A DNA stretch of 64,000 bases, from the NCBI RefSeq assembly GCF_006442975.2, contig NZ_CP083954.1:372001-436000 (forward strand). Reading direction: 5' to 3'. Made by a program: the position numbers and the translations under genes. The DNA comes from Mesorhizobium sp. B2-1-1 (GTDB lineage: Bacteria > Pseudomonadota > Alphaproteobacteria > Rhizobiales > Rhizobiaceae). A model generated the notes under the pieces. The model searched no databases. It saw only the letters and a list, made by a program, of their open reading frames with translations, and had not been told where the DNA came from. Positions 33,960 to 45,400 of this stretch are shown here, in pieces; the stretch's first letter is position 1; each line of letters starts with the position of its first letter.

Positions 33960-34799
33960 ATGGTGACCCGCATCGATCGCCGCATGGCAAAGCTCAAGAA
34001 CGAAGGCCGCTCGGCGCTCGTCACCTATTTCATGGGCGGCGACCCGGACTATCAGACCTCGCTGTCGATCATGAAGGCGCTGCCAACGGCCGGCGCGGAC
34101 ATCATCGAACTCGGCATGCCGTTCTCCGATCCGATGGCCGATGGCCCGGCGATCCAGGCCGCGGGCTTGCGGGCGCTGAAAGGCGGCCAGACGCTGGTCA
34201 AGACGCTCAAGATGGCGGCTGACTTCCGCACCGGCGACAATGAGACGCCGATCGTTCTGATGGGCTACTACAACCCGATCTACATCTACGGCGTCGATCG
34301 CTTTCTCAAGGACGCATTGGCCAGCGGCATCGACGGGCTGATCGTCGTCGACCTGCCGCCTGAGATGGACGAGGAGCTGTGCATCCCGGCGCTGAAAGCC
34401 GGCATCAACTTCATCCGGCTGGCGACGCCGACCACCGACGACAAGCGCCTGCCCAAGGTGCTGCAGAACACGTCCGGCTTCGTCTATTACGTGTCGATGA
34501 CCGGCATCACCGGTTCCGCGCTGGCCGACACCGGCAAGGTGGCTGCGGCGGTCAAGCGCATCAAGGGCCATACCGATCTGCCGGTCTGCGTCGGCTTCGG
34601 CGTCAAGACCGCCGAACAGGCGCGCGTCATCGGCGCCAATGCCGACGGCGTCGTCGTCGGCACCGCAATCGTCAATGCGGTCGCGAATGTGCTGGGGCCG
34701 AAGGGCGAAAAGACCGCCGACCCGGCCGAGGCCGTCGCCACGCTGGTCAGCGGCCTCGCGCAGGGCGTGCGGTCGGCCCGCCTTGCTGCCGCCGAATAG
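33960..34799 (+). CDS. trpA: Tryptophan synthase alpha subunit
   Basis: Splits indole-3-glycerol phosphate and channels indole to TrpB. The 279-residue TIM barrel carries catalytic Glu in [20 protein letters not shown] and catalytic Asp in [14 protein letters not shown], plus [14 protein letters not shown] and the phosphate loop [20 protein letters not shown]. Complete and typical. Follows trpB directly. Confidence 0.98.
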   Translation: MVTRIDRRMAKLKNEGRSALVTYFMGGDPDYQTSLSIMKALPTAGADIIELGMPFSDPMADGPAIQAAGLRALKGGQTLVKTLKMAADFRTGDNETPIVLMGYYNPIYIYGVDRFLKDALASGIDGLIVVDLPPEMDEELCIPALKAGINFIRLATPTTDDKRLPKVLQNTSGFVYYVSMTGITGSALADTGKVAAAVKRIKGHTDLPVCVGFGVKTAEQARVIGANADGVVVGTAIVNAVANVLGPKGEKTADPAEAVATLVSGLAQGVRSARLAAAE

Positions 34800-34904
34800 T
34801 TTTCCTACCTCAGGTCTTGTGCACGTCGCCATCCCGGGCGGCATGCGCTGGATCGGTTTGCCGTTTCACGGAAACGCCGAACCGCTCTATCTTTTTGCTT
34901 TATC

Positions 34905-34948
34905 GCAATTCCGGTCGGAAAACCGGTTCACACTTTTCCTGGAATTGC
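34905..34948. repeat. Rhizobial intergenic palindrome, copy C (trpA-accD gap)
   Basis: GCAATTCC and GGAATTGC form the outer arms; the core reads GAAAACCGGTTCACACTTTT. It ends about 30 bp before the accD start. The outer arms match copy A and the inner core matches copies B and D, which shows that the two arm types belong to one repeat family. Confidence 0.8.
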
Positions 34949-34980
34949 TCTAACTCTTCGTCAGGACAGGAGCCGAAGCG

Positions 34981-35907
34981 ATGAACTGGATCACCAACTA
35001 CGTTCGCCCGAAGATCAATTCGATGCTCGGCCGGCGCACCGACATGCCCGAGAACCTGTGGATCAAGGATCCCGAGACCGGGGAGATGGTGTTCCACAAG
35101 GATCTGGAATCCAACCAGTTCGTCATCCCGTCTTCGGGCCATCACATGAAGATCTCGGCCAAGGAGCGGCTGAAATACTTCCTCGACGACGGCAAATACG
35201 AACAGCTCGAAAATCCCAAGGTCATGCTGGACCCGCTGAAATTCCGCGACGAGAAGCGCTACACCGACCGGTTGAAGGACGCCAAGGCCAAGACCGGCCT
35301 GGAAGATGCCATCGTCAACGCGCTGGGCACCGTAGAAGGCCTGCCGGTGGTGGTGACGGTGCAGGATTTTGCCTTCATGGGCGGTTCGCTCGGCATGGCC
35401 GCGGGCGACGCCATCGTTCATGCCTTCGAGGTGGCCGTGCAGCGCAAGCGGCCGCTGATCCTGTTTGCCGCTTCCGGCGGCGCGCGCATGCAGGAAGGCA
35501 TCCTGTCGCTGATGCAATTGCCGCGCACCACGGTTGGCGTCGACCGGCTGAAGGAAGCCGGCCTTCCCTACATCGTCGTGCTGACCAATCCGACGACCGG
35601 CGGCGTCACTGCCTCCTACGCCATGCTGGGCGACGTGCATATAGCCGAGCCCGGCGCACTGATCGGCTTCGCCGGACCGCGTGTCATCGAGCAGACCATC
35701 CGGGAAAAACTGCCGGACGGCTTCCAGCGCTCCGAATATCTGATGGAGCACGGCATGGTCGACATGGTGGTGTCGCGACTGGAGATGCGCCGGACCATCG
35801 CGCGGCTCTTGAAGATGCTGCTCAAGATGCCGGAAGAGCACAAGCCCCTGGAGCCGGAAATCCTGCCGCCGGCGGTGGTCGCGACGGAAGCACGGCCGCA
35901 GGCCTGA
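34981..35907 (+). CDS. accD: Acetyl-CoA carboxylase carboxyltransferase subunit beta
   Basis: With AccA it moves the carboxyl group from biotin to acetyl-CoA, the committed step of fatty-acid synthesis. The 308-residue protein has the crotonase-like core: [60 protein letters not shown] and the acyl-CoA site [18 protein letters not shown]. The N-terminal zinc ribbon of Escherichia coli AccD has four cysteines; here the matching region ([20 protein letters not shown], then [16 protein letters not shown]) has none. Ribosome binding site CAGGAGCCGAAGCG. In the trp-acc-fol cluster, folC follows. Confidence 0.96.
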   Translation: MNWITNYVRPKINSMLGRRTDMPENLWIKDPETGEMVFHKDLESNQFVIPSSGHHMKISAKERLKYFLDDGKYEQLENPKVMLDPLKFRDEKRYTDRLKDAKAKTGLEDAIVNALGTVEGLPVVVTVQDFAFMGGSLGMAAGDAIVHAFEVAVQRKRPLILFAASGGARMQEGILSLMQLPRTTVGVDRLKEAGLPYIVVLTNPTTGGVTASYAMLGDVHIAEPGALIGFAGPRVIEQTIREKLPDGFQRSEYLMEHGMVDMVVSRLEMRRTIARLLKMLLKMPEEHKPLEPEILPPAVVATEARPQA

Positions 35908-35969
35908 CGCGACACTCTTTGCCGCGAACCGCGATTGCGCGCGATCCATCGCGCGCTTAGGACTCCTAC

Positions 35970-37295
35970 ATGACCACGCTTGCCGCCGACCGTGAAATCG
36001 AAGCGCTGATGGCGCTTCACCCGAAAGGCTTCGACCTTTCGCTCGACCGCATTTCACGACTGCTGGAGCGGCTGGGCAATCCTCAGGACTTGCTGCCGCC
36101 GGTGATCCACATCGCCGGTACCAACGGCAAGGGCTCTTGCGCCGCCTTCTCGCGAGCGCTTCTGGAAGCATCCGGCCGACTCGTGCACGTGCACACCTCG
36201 CCGCATCTGGTCAGCTGGCACGAGCGCTACCGGCTGGCGGCTGATGGCGGCGGCAGGCTGGTCGAGGACGATATCTTCGCCGAGGCCATCGCCCGCGTCG
36301 CCAAGGCCAATGGCGGCGAGAAGATCACCGTTTTCGAGATCCTCACCGCCGTCACCTTCATCCTGTTTTCGGAGCATCCGGCCGATGCCGCCATCATCGA
36401 GGTCGGTCTCGGCGGCCGCTTCGACGCCACCAATGTCATCGCCAGGCCGGCCGTCTCGGTGATCATGCCGGTGTCGATGGACCACGAAGCCTATCTCGGC
36501 GACCGCGTCGAACTGATCGCCGCCGAGAAGGCCGGCATCATCAAGCGCGGTTGCCCGGTGGTCATCGGCGCGCAGGAAACCGAGGCGGCGCAGCAGGTGC
36601 TGATCGAAACCGCCGAGCGGCTCGGCTGCCCGACCCTGGTCTATGGACAGGATTTCCTCGCCTTCGAGGAGAACGGCCGCATGGTCTATCAGGACGATGA
36701 TGGCTTGATGGATCTGTCGCCGCCGCGGCTGCCCGGGCGCCACCAGTTCGCCAACGCGGCCGCCGCGATCGCCGCCGTCAAGGCAGCCGGCTTCGAGATC
36801 AGCCACCGTGCCGCCGAGAAGGCGATGACCACTGTCGCCTGGCCGGGGCGGATGCAGAAGCTGTCGCAAGGCAGGCTGACGGAACTGGCGCCCAAGGGCG
36901 CCGACATCTGGCTCGACGGCGGCCACAATCCGGGCGCCGGCGTGGTCGTCGCCGAGGCGCTGGCCGAGCAGGAAGAGAAGAACCCCAGGCCGCTTTTTCT
37001 CATCTCCGGCATGATCAACACCAAGGACCAGAGCGGCTATTTCCGCGCCTTCAATGGCCTCGCCCGGCACGTCTATACGGTGCCGGTGAGCCTGAGCGAC
37101 GCCAGCGTGCCGAACGACGAACTGGCGGCCCGTGCCACCGAGGCCGGGCTGACGGCCGAGCCGGTGAGTTCCGTCGCCAGCGCGCTGATGTTGCTGCGCG
37201 ACACCTGGGACGGCCCGCCGCCGCGCATCCTGATCGGCGGTTCGCTCTATCTGGCTGGAGCGGTGTTGGCGGAGAACGGCACGCCGCCGACGTGA
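35970..37295 (+). CDS. folC: Bifunctional folylpolyglutamate synthase / dihydrofolate synthase
   Basis: Adds L-glutamate to dihydropteroate and then extends the glutamate chain of folates. The 441-residue Mur-ligase-family protein has the P-loop VIHIAGTNGKGSCAAFSRAL (residues about 44-63), HVHTSPHLVSWHERYRL, AIIEVGLGGRFDATNVI, MDHEAYLGDRVELIAAEKAG and the C-terminal WLDGGHNPGAG. Last gene of the trpF-trpB-trpA-accD-folC run, 62 bp after accD. Confidence 0.96.
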   Translation: MTTLAADREIEALMALHPKGFDLSLDRISRLLERLGNPQDLLPPVIHIAGTNGKGSCAAFSRALLEASGRLVHVHTSPHLVSWHERYRLAADGGGRLVEDDIFAEAIARVAKANGGEKITVFEILTAVTFILFSEHPADAAIIEVGLGGRFDATNVIARPAVSVIMPVSMDHEAYLGDRVELIAAEKAGIIKRGCPVVIGAQETEAAQQVLIETAERLGCPTLVYGQDFLAFEENGRMVYQDDDGLMDLSPPRLPGRHQFANAAAAIAAVKAAGFEISHRAAEKAMTTVAWPGRMQKLSQGRLTELAPKGADIWLDGGHNPGAGVVVAEALAEQEEKNPRPLFLISGMINTKDQSGYFRAFNGLARHVYTVPVSLSDASVPNDELAARATEAGLTAEPVSSVASALMLLRDTWDGPPPRILIGGSLYLAGAVLAENGTPPT

Positions 37296-37405
37296 CATAG
37301 CGATAATCGGAAATCTATCCTACCCGCCCCCGGGAAACGATCTCGGCTTGGGAAAACGTCATGGCACAACATACCAAAGACGCTTCGCGTGAATCCGTTT
37401 CAACG

Positions 37406-37814
37406 CTAGAAATCCCACGGTGAGATCAGGTCGAGGTTGGCCGCGCCAAAGTCATTGAGGTTGCGCGTCGCCAGCCGACCACCGTTTAAACGCGCGATCG
37501 CGGCGATCATGCCATCGGGAGCCGACATTCCACGGCCCAGGCGGCTGGCGGTTCCCATGATCTCGCCGTAAGCCAGCGCAGCCTCTTCGGTCAGCCCAAA
37601 AATCCGGTCGGCGAAGCGACGGCGCCATTGAGAAAGCCCCTGCTCCAGGCGATCCGCGCGCTCATCAGGTCGGATTTTGTGAATGCCGAAAGCGATTTCA
37701 GCAATCGTCACCGTGGGCCAATTCAGCATCGTTGCGGACAAGCCAGGCGAGAACGGCTTCGTCCGGTGCCTTCTTGAGTGTCTCTGAAATCACATCGGTG
37801 TCGACGAAAATCAA
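37406..37814 (-). pseudogene. Frameshifted VapC-like PIN-domain toxin
   Basis: A PIN-domain RNase toxin in two frames. The first frame (from TTG at 37814) gives LIFVDTDVISETLKKAPDEA with the first acidic residue of the PIN site, and runs on to DAELAHGDDC before a stop. The second frame gives PTVTIAEIAFGIHKIRPDER and continues to RGMSAPDGMIAAIARLNGGR with the remaining acidic residues, ending LISPWDF. The switch lies near 37715-37722 and needs a loss of 2 or gain of 1 nt. The TTG start overlaps the antitoxin stop codon (TTGA). Either the toxin is dead or the frameshift is a sequencing error. Confidence 0.8.
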
Positions 37815-38059
37815 AGCTCGGGTCCAGCATGAACCAGGCGGCCGTCGCGGATGATTTCCTTCAGATCGATATCGACGCCACAACTGGCCGTGAGGCGGGC
37901 GTAGAAGGTGGTGGCGGGCTCGCGTCCCGCCTCACGGATCTCGTACGATTCAAGCGCTCGCTCGACGACATCTGCTATCGAGCGATTTTCGCGACGAGCA
38001 AGTCTATGAGCCAGGTCGCGTGCTTTTGCGCTACGGACCGAGAGCTGAGGTTCGGCCAT
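37811..38059 (-). CDS. VapB-type antitoxin
   Basis: An 82-residue protein whose N-terminal half (LSVRSAKARDLAHRLARREN, then RSIADVVERALESYEIREA) has the pattern of the Rv0623-like VapB DNA-binding domain, and whose C-terminal half (GVDIDLKEIIRDGRLVHAGP) would wrap the toxin. It lies directly upstream of, and overlaps by 4 nt, a PIN-domain toxin frame, as usual for vapBC. VapB normally neutralises VapC and represses the operon. Since the partner carries a frameshift, this antitoxin may be an orphan. Confidence 0.82.
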   Translation of the reverse strand: MAEPQLSVRSAKARDLAHRLARRENRSIADVVERALESYEIREAGREPATTFYARLTASCGVDIDLKEIIRDGRLVHAGPEL

Positions 38060-38123
38060 CTCAAACTCCGTTGTTGGAAGACATATATACCGGTTTCCGC
38101 TGCGGTATTCGAGGCGAACGCCG

Positions 38124-38405
38124 CTATTTCAGCTCGATCTCAATGAAGGCATATTCGCCCTCATTGGCGCTGATGACGTCGTGCTCGACGCCTTCCCTGC
38201 GGAAATAGGGCGCGCCTTTCTTCATTTCGGCGAAGGATTCGCCGTCCTTGGTCAGAAGCTTTACCTTGCCGTCCATCAGCGGCACGACAACATAGTCGTG
38301 GCCATGGCGGTGCCAGCCGGTGTTGTCGCCCGGCTGAAAGCGGTATTCCGTGACGATGACGCGCTCATTGTCGATGAAGACGGTGGCCTTGGCGGATCCG
38401 GTCAT
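38124..38405 (-). CDS. Small cupin-domain protein
   Basis: A 93-residue single cupin: TEYRFQPGDNTGWHRHGHDY carries the first cupin motif (G-x5-H-x-H-x3-4-E-like, with H-R-H-G-H) and YFRREGVEHDVISANEGEYA the second with its His. Such proteins bind a metal and act as small enzymes or sensors; this one has no enzymatic assignment. Ribosome binding site GGGAGAGGAAAA precedes the ATG. It lies between the toxin-antitoxin pair and the trxA terminator. Confidence 0.85.
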   Translation of the reverse strand: MTGSAKATVFIDNERVIVTEYRFQPGDNTGWHRHGHDYVVVPLMDGKVKLLTKDGESFAEMKKGAPYFRREGVEHDVISANEGEYAFIEIELK

Positions 38406-38488
38406 TTTTCCTCTCCCTGCATCTGCTTCCAGCAGAAGACATGGAGGCCCCGGACGTCAGGGCCAGAGCGGGCGACCAATGACGCCAA

Positions 38489-38517
38489 CAAAAAGCCCGG
38501 CGCGATCGGCCGGGCTT
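38489..38517 (-). terminator. Intrinsic terminator after trxA
   Basis: On the minus strand AAGCCCGGC pairs with GCCGGGCTT around a 7-nt loop and is followed by TTTTTG. It lies 22 bp past the trxA stop and closes the long divL-to-trxA gene run. Confidence 0.87.
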
Positions 38518-38539
38518 GATGTCAGGAATTTCGGATTGA

Positions 38540-38863
38540 TCAGGCGAGATTACCGTTGATCCAGTGCGACAGCGCGGTCTTGGGCGCGGCGCCAACCTTC
38601 ACATCGGCTCTTTCGCCGCCCTTGAAGATCATCAGCGTCGGGATCGAGCGCACGCCGAATTCCGCTGCCAGTTCGGGATTCTCGTCGATGTTGAGCTTGG
38701 CGATCTTCACCTTGCTGCCGAGCTCATTGGCGATGTCTTCCAGCGCCGGCGCGATCATCTTGCAGGGACCGCACCATTCCGCCCAGAAATCCACCACGAC
38801 CGGCTCCTTGGCGTCGAGCACAGCGGTCTGGAAATTGTTCTTGTCGACCTTGACGGTAGCCAT
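38540..38863 (-). CDS. trxA: Thioredoxin
   Basis: A 107-residue cytosolic dithiol-disulfide oxidoreductase with the active site [20 protein letters not shown] (WCGPC, residues about 31-35) and the cis-proline segment [14 protein letters not shown]. Start at 38863 ([11 protein letters not shown]) with AAAGGA upstream; longer frames enter the addA gap. It lies 74 bp downstream of addA on the same strand. Confidence 0.97.
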   Translation of the reverse strand: MATVKVDKNNFQTAVLDAKEPVVVDFWAEWCGPCKMIAPALEDIANELGSKVKIAKLNIDENPELAAEFGVRSIPTLMIFKGGERADVKVGAAPKTALSHWINGNLA

Positions 38864-38937
38864 GCGGAAATCCTTTCGAAATTTTTCGTCGCACCAAATG
38901 TGGTGGTTGCCGCGCCCTTCTTCAAGCAGTTCTTGTG

Positions 38938-41900
38938 TCACGCTCGCGTGAGTCGGGCAAGAGCGTCATCCATGGCCCGAGCCGGTAGTTCGATCAGCCG
39001 CGGCGCCTCCGTGAACAGCAAGGCCGCCGTGACTTCGCGGCCGGGATAGAGCGGCCGCAGCAAGGCGCGATAGAGCGCGAGCTGCAGCAGATAGGCGGGC
39101 GGAACCTCGCCCAGCGAGGCGGGCGCCGGCCGATTGGTCTTGTAATCGATGATGGATACGCGGTCCGGCGTCACCGCCAACCTGTCGATCTTGCCGGAAA
39201 TCGAGCGTTTCGTGCCCTTGACGTCGAGGCTGCCCATGACCGCCACTTCGGCGCGCGAAGAGGGTCCGAAAAGCGGCGCGAAACGCGGATCGGCAAGGAT
39301 CGCCATCACCGAGGCGACCGCCTTTTCGCACTCGCCGGCCGGCCATTGCGCGCCGGCGCGGGCGAGATAGCGTTCGGCTGCGCCCTGGCGTTCGTTTTGC
39401 GCCACGCCGGGCAGCATCTGCAGCAGTTTGTGAAGCGCCAGGCCTCGCATGACGGCGAAGCCGGGTTCGGCGTCGCCATCCAGCACTGGCGAGCCGGTGT
39501 CGATGACGCTTTCCTTGCCCTCGTCGATCAGGGCGGAGGCTCCGGATGGCGACAGCGGGCGCGGCAGGTCCTCGTATGGCGGCAGCGGCTTGAACAAGAT
39601 TTCGGGCGGCGGCTCGAAGTCCCGCGTCTGCCTGGCTTCGCTCTCGGCGACCGGTGCAAACGGCGGCAATCCGGTCACCTGGAAGCGATGCACTGAGACG
39701 CCGCCGCCGGCCGGATGCGGATACTCGGCACTCTCCGGCGCCCCGACCAGGGCACGGCTGACGACCGAATGCCAGGTGCCGGTGTTCGGTGCGCGCTTGC
39801 CGTGATAACCGCAAACGATCAGCCTGTCCTCGGCCCGGGTCATGCCGACATAGAGCAGCCGCCGGTACTCGTCATCGGCGAGATCGCGCGCCCTTGCCGC
39901 GGCAGCCTTCGAAATGCCGTTGGCGACGTCGCTGGCCGAGCGCCAGAGAAAGCCCTTGCCGCTCCAGTTCAGCCCCGAACCCTCGAACGGCATCAGGCGC
40001 GGCAGGTGCTGATCGCTGAACGGAGCCGAACCGCCATCGACCAGGAAGACGACAGGCGCTTCGAGCCCCTTGGCTGCATGCACGGTCATGACGCGGACCT
40101 CGTCGCGGGTCTGGTCCATCTCGCGCTTGATTTCTGGGCCGGCGCTCTCCAGCGTCGACAGGAAGGCTTCCAGCCCGGGTAAGCCGGCCCGCTCCTCGGC
40201 AAGGCAGAAACTCAGGAATTCGTCGAGAATGTCGCCGGCCTCCGGCCCGAGCCGCGCAACCATCTTGCGGCGCACGCCACCGCGTGCCAGCAGGCCGGCA
40301 TAGAATTCGAACACCGGCTTGAAGACGGCCTCGTTGGCCCAGATGTCGAGTTGAGCGGCGACCGCCGCGAGCGCTTCGCTTTGGCTGGCATGCTGGCGCA
40401 GGGACCCGGCCAGCGACAGGCCGGATGGTCTTTGCGCGGCCAGTGTGAAAAGCGTCTCTTCCGACAGATCGAAGATCGGGCTCCGCAGCACGGCGGCGAG
40501 CGACAGATCGTCCTGCGGCTGGATCAGGAAATGGCCGAGCGCGATCAGGTCCTTGACCGCGATGTGGCCGGGCAGGCTCAACCGGTCGGCGCCGGCGACC
40601 GGGATGTCACGACGTTTCAGGGCACGCGTCAGAGCATGGACGAAGCGATCGCGCTTGCGCACCAGCACCAGCACGTCGCCAGGGCGCAGCTTCTTGCCGC
40701 GGCCTTCGATGACCTCGCCATTGCCGATCCAGCCGGCAATGGTGGCGGCGACGTTTTCGGCAACCCGAACCGCCGGCGCGCGGGCATGGTCGACTGCCTG
40801 GGTCCAGTCGTCCGGCTCGTCGACGACGTCGGCGCCGATGGATGGCCAGACCTCGACATAGCCCGGCGCATCGGTGCGTATCGCCTTGTGGCTCAGCGGA
40901 TCGGGGTCATGGCTGATGCCACGCCGCACGACCGGATCGGCGAAGACGCGGTCGACGGCGGCCAGAACATCGTCGGTCGAGCGGAACGACCAGGTGAGCT
41001 TCAGATCGGCGAAGGGCGCATCGGCGTCGCGCACCTTGCTTGCGAACAGGAGCCTGCTGTCGGCGAAGGAATCCGGCGCCGCTCCCTGGAAGGAATAGAT
41101 CGACTGTTTTTCGTCGCCGACAGCGAAGATCGTCCGATGCGCGGTGTCGCGGGCGCCGATGCCGGCAAAGAATTCCTCGGCCAGCCGCTTCACCACCTCC
41201 CATTGGTCGGGGCTGGTGTCCTGCGCCTCGTCGAGCAGGATATGGTCGATGCCCTGGTCGAGCTTGTATTGCACCCACGGGCCGGCATCGGGCCTGGCCA
41301 GGAGACTGACGGTGCGGGTGATCAGGTCGTTGAAGTCGAGGAACCCGCGGCCACGCTTCAACTGCTCGTAGCGGGCGACCAGCCAGTCGGCCAGCGTCAG
41401 CGCGGCGCGCGTGCCCTCCAGCATCCGGAACAGGGCGAGCCGGTCGACCGTCTCGACGATTGCGGTGGTCGCCGAGAGATAGCGCTCCGCCAGGTCCGGC
41501 AGCCGGTCGAGCAGCGCCTTCTTGAAGGCCTTGGCTGGATCGTAGACGTCGCCGTCGGCCTTCAGGAAAGCCCGCGAAAGCAGCTGCAGGCGGCGCACGG
41601 GGTCGGTTTCCGCGAAAGCCAGGCGCGCATGAGGCAAGATGTTGTTGAGCACCGTCCTGGCGTCGGCGGCCTCCGCCGCCTGGGCGAAGCCGGCAAAATA
41701 ATCCGGCAGGAAGCCGGGCAGCGGCCAGATGGCGGCCGCTATGCCTTCGGCGGTCTGGCCGGGGCGGAATTGGAATTCGTCGAACAGCGTCTGGAAGTTC
41801 GGGCCGCCTCGATCGATTTCACCGATGAAGGCGCCCAGTTCGTCGCGCTTGCGGACGATCTCACCCAGCAAGGCGTCGAGCCCGGCCTCGCCACCGCGCT

Positions 41901-42459
41901 CGAGCACGGCGGCGAAAGCTTCGGCGAGGTCCGGCCGATCCGCCGCGCTGCCCGAAATCATTTCACGGCGCGCGGCGGCGAACAACGATGCCTCCATCTG
42001 CGGGTCGAGCATCTCGAAATGCGCGGGGATGTTGGCTTCCAGCGGGAACTGGTGCAGCACCGATTCGCAGAAGGCATGAATGGTCTGGATCTTCAGGCCG
42101 CCGGGCGTTTCCAGCGCCTCGGCAAACAGGCGGCGGGCGCGGCGCATGGTTTCGCGGTCGGGCCGGCGGCCATCGAGCGCCTCGACCCTCACCGCCAATT
42201 CGGCATCGCCGAGCGCGGTCCATTCCGACAATGTCGAGAAAACCCGGTTCGACATGTTGGCGGCGGCGGCGCGCGTATAGGTCAGGCACAGTATCTTCGA
42301 CGGATCGGTGCCGCGAAGCAGGAGCCGGATGACGCGCTGGGCCAGCACATGGGTCTTGCCGGACCCGGCATTGGCCGACACCCAGGCGGAATTCCTCGGA
42401 TCCGAGGCGCTGGCCTGCCTAGCGGCGGTTTCGCCGGGGATGGGATAGGCTTTCTTCAT
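38938..42459 (-). CDS. addA: AddA helicase-nuclease subunit
   Basis: The 1173-residue helicase/nuclease of AddAB, the RecBCD-type double-strand-break processing enzyme. UvrD-like motor with Walker A at about residues 29-36 ([20 protein letters not shown]), motif Ia/II segments including [35 protein letters not shown] (motif III) and [20 protein letters not shown] (motif V). The C-terminal RecB-like nuclease has [20 protein letters not shown]. Its start overlaps addB by 4 bp, so the subunits are translationally coupled. Confidence 0.97.
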   Translation of the reverse strand: MKKAYPIPGETAARQASASDPRNSAWVSANAGSGKTHVLAQRVIRLLLRGTDPSKILCLTYTRAAAANMSNRVFSTLSEWTALGDAELAVRVEALDGRRPDRETMRRARRLFAEALETPGGLKIQTIHAFCESVLHQFPLEANIPAHFEMLDPQMEASLFAAARREMISGSAADRPDLAEAFAAVLERGGEAGLDALLGEIVRKRDELGAFIGEIDRGGPNFQTLFDEFQFRPGQTAEGIAAAIWPLPGFLPDYFAGFAQAAEAADARTVLNNILPHARLAFAETDPVRRLQLLSRAFLKADGDVYDPAKAFKKALLDRLPDLAERYLSATTAIVETVDRLALFRMLEGTRAALTLADWLVARYEQLKRGRGFLDFNDLITRTVSLLARPDAGPWVQYKLDQGIDHILLDEAQDTSPDQWEVVKRLAEEFFAGIGARDTAHRTIFAVGDEKQSIYSFQGAAPDSFADSRLLFASKVRDADAPFADLKLTWSFRSTDDVLAAVDRVFADPVVRRGISHDPDPLSHKAIRTDAPGYVEVWPSIGADVVDEPDDWTQAVDHARAPAVRVAENVAATIAGWIGNGEVIEGRGKKLRPGDVLVLVRKRDRFVHALTRALKRRDIPVAGADRLSLPGHIAVKDLIALGHFLIQPQDDLSLAAVLRSPIFDLSEETLFTLAAQRPSGLSLAGSLRQHASQSEALAAVAAQLDIWANEAVFKPVFEFYAGLLARGGVRRKMVARLGPEAGDILDEFLSFCLAEERAGLPGLEAFLSTLESAGPEIKREMDQTRDEVRVMTVHAAKGLEAPVVFLVDGGSAPFSDQHLPRLMPFEGSGLNWSGKGFLWRSASDVANGISKAAAARARDLADDEYRRLLYVGMTRAEDRLIVCGYHGKRAPNTGTWHSVVSRALVGAPESAEYPHPAGGGVSVHRFQVTGLPPFAPVAESEARQTRDFEPPPEILFKPLPPYEDLPRPLSPSGASALIDEGKESVIDTGSPVLDGDAEPGFAVMRGLALHKLLQMLPGVAQNERQGAAERYLARAGAQWPAGECEKAVASVMAILADPRFAPLFGPSSRAEVAVMGSLDVKGTKRSISGKIDRLAVTPDRVSIIDYKTNRPAPASLGEVPPAYLLQLALYRALLRPLYPGREVTAALLFTEAPRLIELPARAMDDALARLTRA

Positions 42460-45400
42460 GCCTCCCCTCCCTCATCGTCCGCATCGCCGCCCGCCGACCA
42501 TTCGAGCACGCGGGCGAGATGGTCGTAGTCGCCGTCGGTCTCGCCTTCGCGGAACGGCAGTGCCCGCGACAGATAGCCGGCCGCCGGATCGGCATAGTGG
42601 ATGAGCAATTTCTCCAGCCGCGCCCAGGCCTCCTCGGCGAGGTCCGTGGCGGTGCGTGGCTGCCGGTTGTATTCGAGGATCGATTCCTCGAAAACCTCGC
42701 CATTCGGCTTCAGCCTGACGAAAGCCAATTGCGAGGGCTCGCGCGCGCCGAGTTCCTGGAAAGCGCCGCGCCTGAGCAACGCGCCCTCCAGCGCCAGTTG
42801 CGGCGACAGCAGCGTGTGCGCCTGGGCCTTGGAAGGCGAGGAGCCGGTCTTGTAGTCCAATATGTCGGCCATGCCGCCATGGAGAAGATCGACCCGGTCG
42901 GCATAGCCCGACAGGGTGATCCCGGATTGGCCGACCATGGTCTTGCCCGCTCGCGCCTCGGCGTGGCGCCGGGCCACGGCCCCAGCGCGGCCGCGTTCCC
43001 ATTCGATGATGCTGGCGGCGAGTTTTTCGAAACGCGGCCACCAGACCGCCTCGACATCGGCGGGAAGTGCTGCCTCGGCGAAGCAGGTCCGGCCGGCGGC
43101 GAGCAGGCCGGCCAGCGCATCGGGAGCACGCGGATCGGCCACGCTGCCCGAGAACAGATGCAGGATGGCGTGGAACAGCGTGCCGCGCTCGGCCGCACCC
43201 GGGTCGCGGATGACCGGGTCGAGCGGCAGCAGGCCGAGGACGCGCCTGGCATAGACGGCGTAGGGATCGCGACGCAGCGTCTCGATCTCGGTGACCGAGA
43301 AATGGGTTGGACGCAGCGCGACCGGAGGCTTCGGCTGCGGGCGCGGCGCGAAATCCCGCCGCGGGCCGGTATCGAGCGCGCGCGCCCAGGCGATGAGCTC
43401 GTCGCCGCGTTCGGCAAGCCTGGCTGCCTGGTCCTTGCCGATATAAGTGAGAATGCGCTGCAGCCAGCGCGAGGGCACGGCGGGCGCGTCACCGGCGCGT
43501 GCGGAGCGCGACAGCACCACCTTCGCCGCCCCCATGGCCATCTGGAAATCATGCGCGGCAAGCCCAATGCGCCGTTCGGGCGGCTCCAGGTCGATGCCTG
43601 TCTTCATCAGCCGCGACATGAAGCGGTCGCTTTCGGGTTTGCGCGGCCACACGCCTTCGTTCATGCCGCCGATGACCAACGTGTCGACATTCTGCAAGCG
43701 GGCTTCCAGCGCCCCCCAGATGGCAACGTTCCTGTCTGTGCCTTGCGCCGGCTTGACCGTCTCGGGCGCGATCAGCGCGTCCATGACGTCGGGCCATTCG
43801 TCGGCGGCAAACGACAGCGGCACGGGCGCCGCGACCAGTCCACGCAACAGGTCGGCGAGCTTCTCGCCGGCATCGCCGGCATAGAGCGCGCCAAGCCCGC
43901 CATCGGCCGCACGGCCGAGATTTTCCAGCACCACGACGCTGGCCCCGACCAGCGCCACAAGACCGGCGTCGGCCTGACCGCGAAAGGCGGCAAGCGGCGC
44001 CAGCGCTTCGTTGAGACGTCCGAGCAAATTCCGCGCGCCTTCGATGGCGCGCACGGTCAGCCGGGTAAACCAGAAAGGCCGCCTGCTGTCGGCGCCGAGG
44101 TCAACCAAGCGGGCTTCGAACAGGTCCGGCAGCGACGCGATGTCGGGGCGGCCGGTGCCGCCGCGCAGCGCCACCAGCTCGATCAGTTCCGCCGCATGGC
44201 GAACGCTCGTCCGGTCCAGGCCAAGGGCAAGCAGGGGATGCTTGAGCAACGACAGCAGGCCGACGGGGTCACCGGGGCGGAACACCGCCTGCAACGCCAG
44301 CCCAAGCAGGCCGGCGGCGGGCGTGTTGGAAAGCGGCACACCGCCGGAATCGTCGGCGACGACGCCGAAGCGGGCGAGTTCGACCGAGACGCGGCGCGCC
44401 AGCGCCCGGTCGCCGGTAACGAGAGCCGCCCTTTGGCCGGGCTGCTCGACCGCGCGCTTGAGCGCGACGGCGATCGCCACGGCTTCATCGCGTTCGCCGG
44501 CCGCCTCCAGCAGGCTCACGCCGGAAAACGCCTGCTCGATGTCGGAGGCGGAAAAGCCGCTGCGCGTCTCGGCCCACAATTCGGTGGTCTCGGCCGGCCG
44601 CAGCGCTTCGCCGACGAGGGCGGCGCGAAGCGCGAGTTCATGTCCGGCCGCGCCTATCTCCTCGACATCGCCGCGCAGCACCCCGATGGTGCCGATCAGC
44701 TTGGCGAGGCCGTATTGCGGATGGCCGAGCACGGCCGGACGTGCGCCCGGCGCCGTGATGGCCTGGAAGGACGGCTCATCCATCGTCCGGTCGAGGCCTG
44801 GCAGCACGATGGCTCCGCCCGCCAAGCGGGCGATGGCGGCCAGCAGCTCTGCCGTGGCGGGGATGGAGCCCGTGGAACCGGCGGCGATAACCGGCCCGGC
44901 GGGCGGATTGCGCCGCAACCGCGCCGCTTCCAGCCGGAGCAGGGCGCTGCGATGCGCGGCCGGGTTGGAGAGGTTCCGTTCCCCAAGGAATTTCGGCCAG
45001 GCTTCGGTGACGATGCCGAGGAAATCGAGCGTGACCTGCCACCATCCCGCGAGATTGCCGCTCACCAGATCGGCGAGCCGCGTCCAGTCCGTGCCTTCCG
45101 TCTCGATCTCATCCATAAGCCGGGCGAGATCGCGCGCCAGCCAGATCGCATCGGCGGCGGAGGCCGGAATGACGATCTCCTCGTCGAAAAGCGCCGCCAC
45201 ATGCGCCGGCAGCCGGCGTTTCCAGGCACGCACCAACGGCGCCAGCAGCAACAGGCGTTCGGTCGCCGCGATCGGCGGCGCGAGGTCGATGGCCGCCGAC
45301 GCTTCCGTCTCGAACGCGGCCTCGTCCTCATCGAACTCGCCGAGCGGCCGGATGACTGGCAGAATCGCCGAACCGCCGCCGCCCCTCGCCGACAGGCTGT

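Noticed and set aside
40351..42528. Long open frame antisense to addA
   Set aside because: Same reason; addA has all helicase motifs on the other strand.
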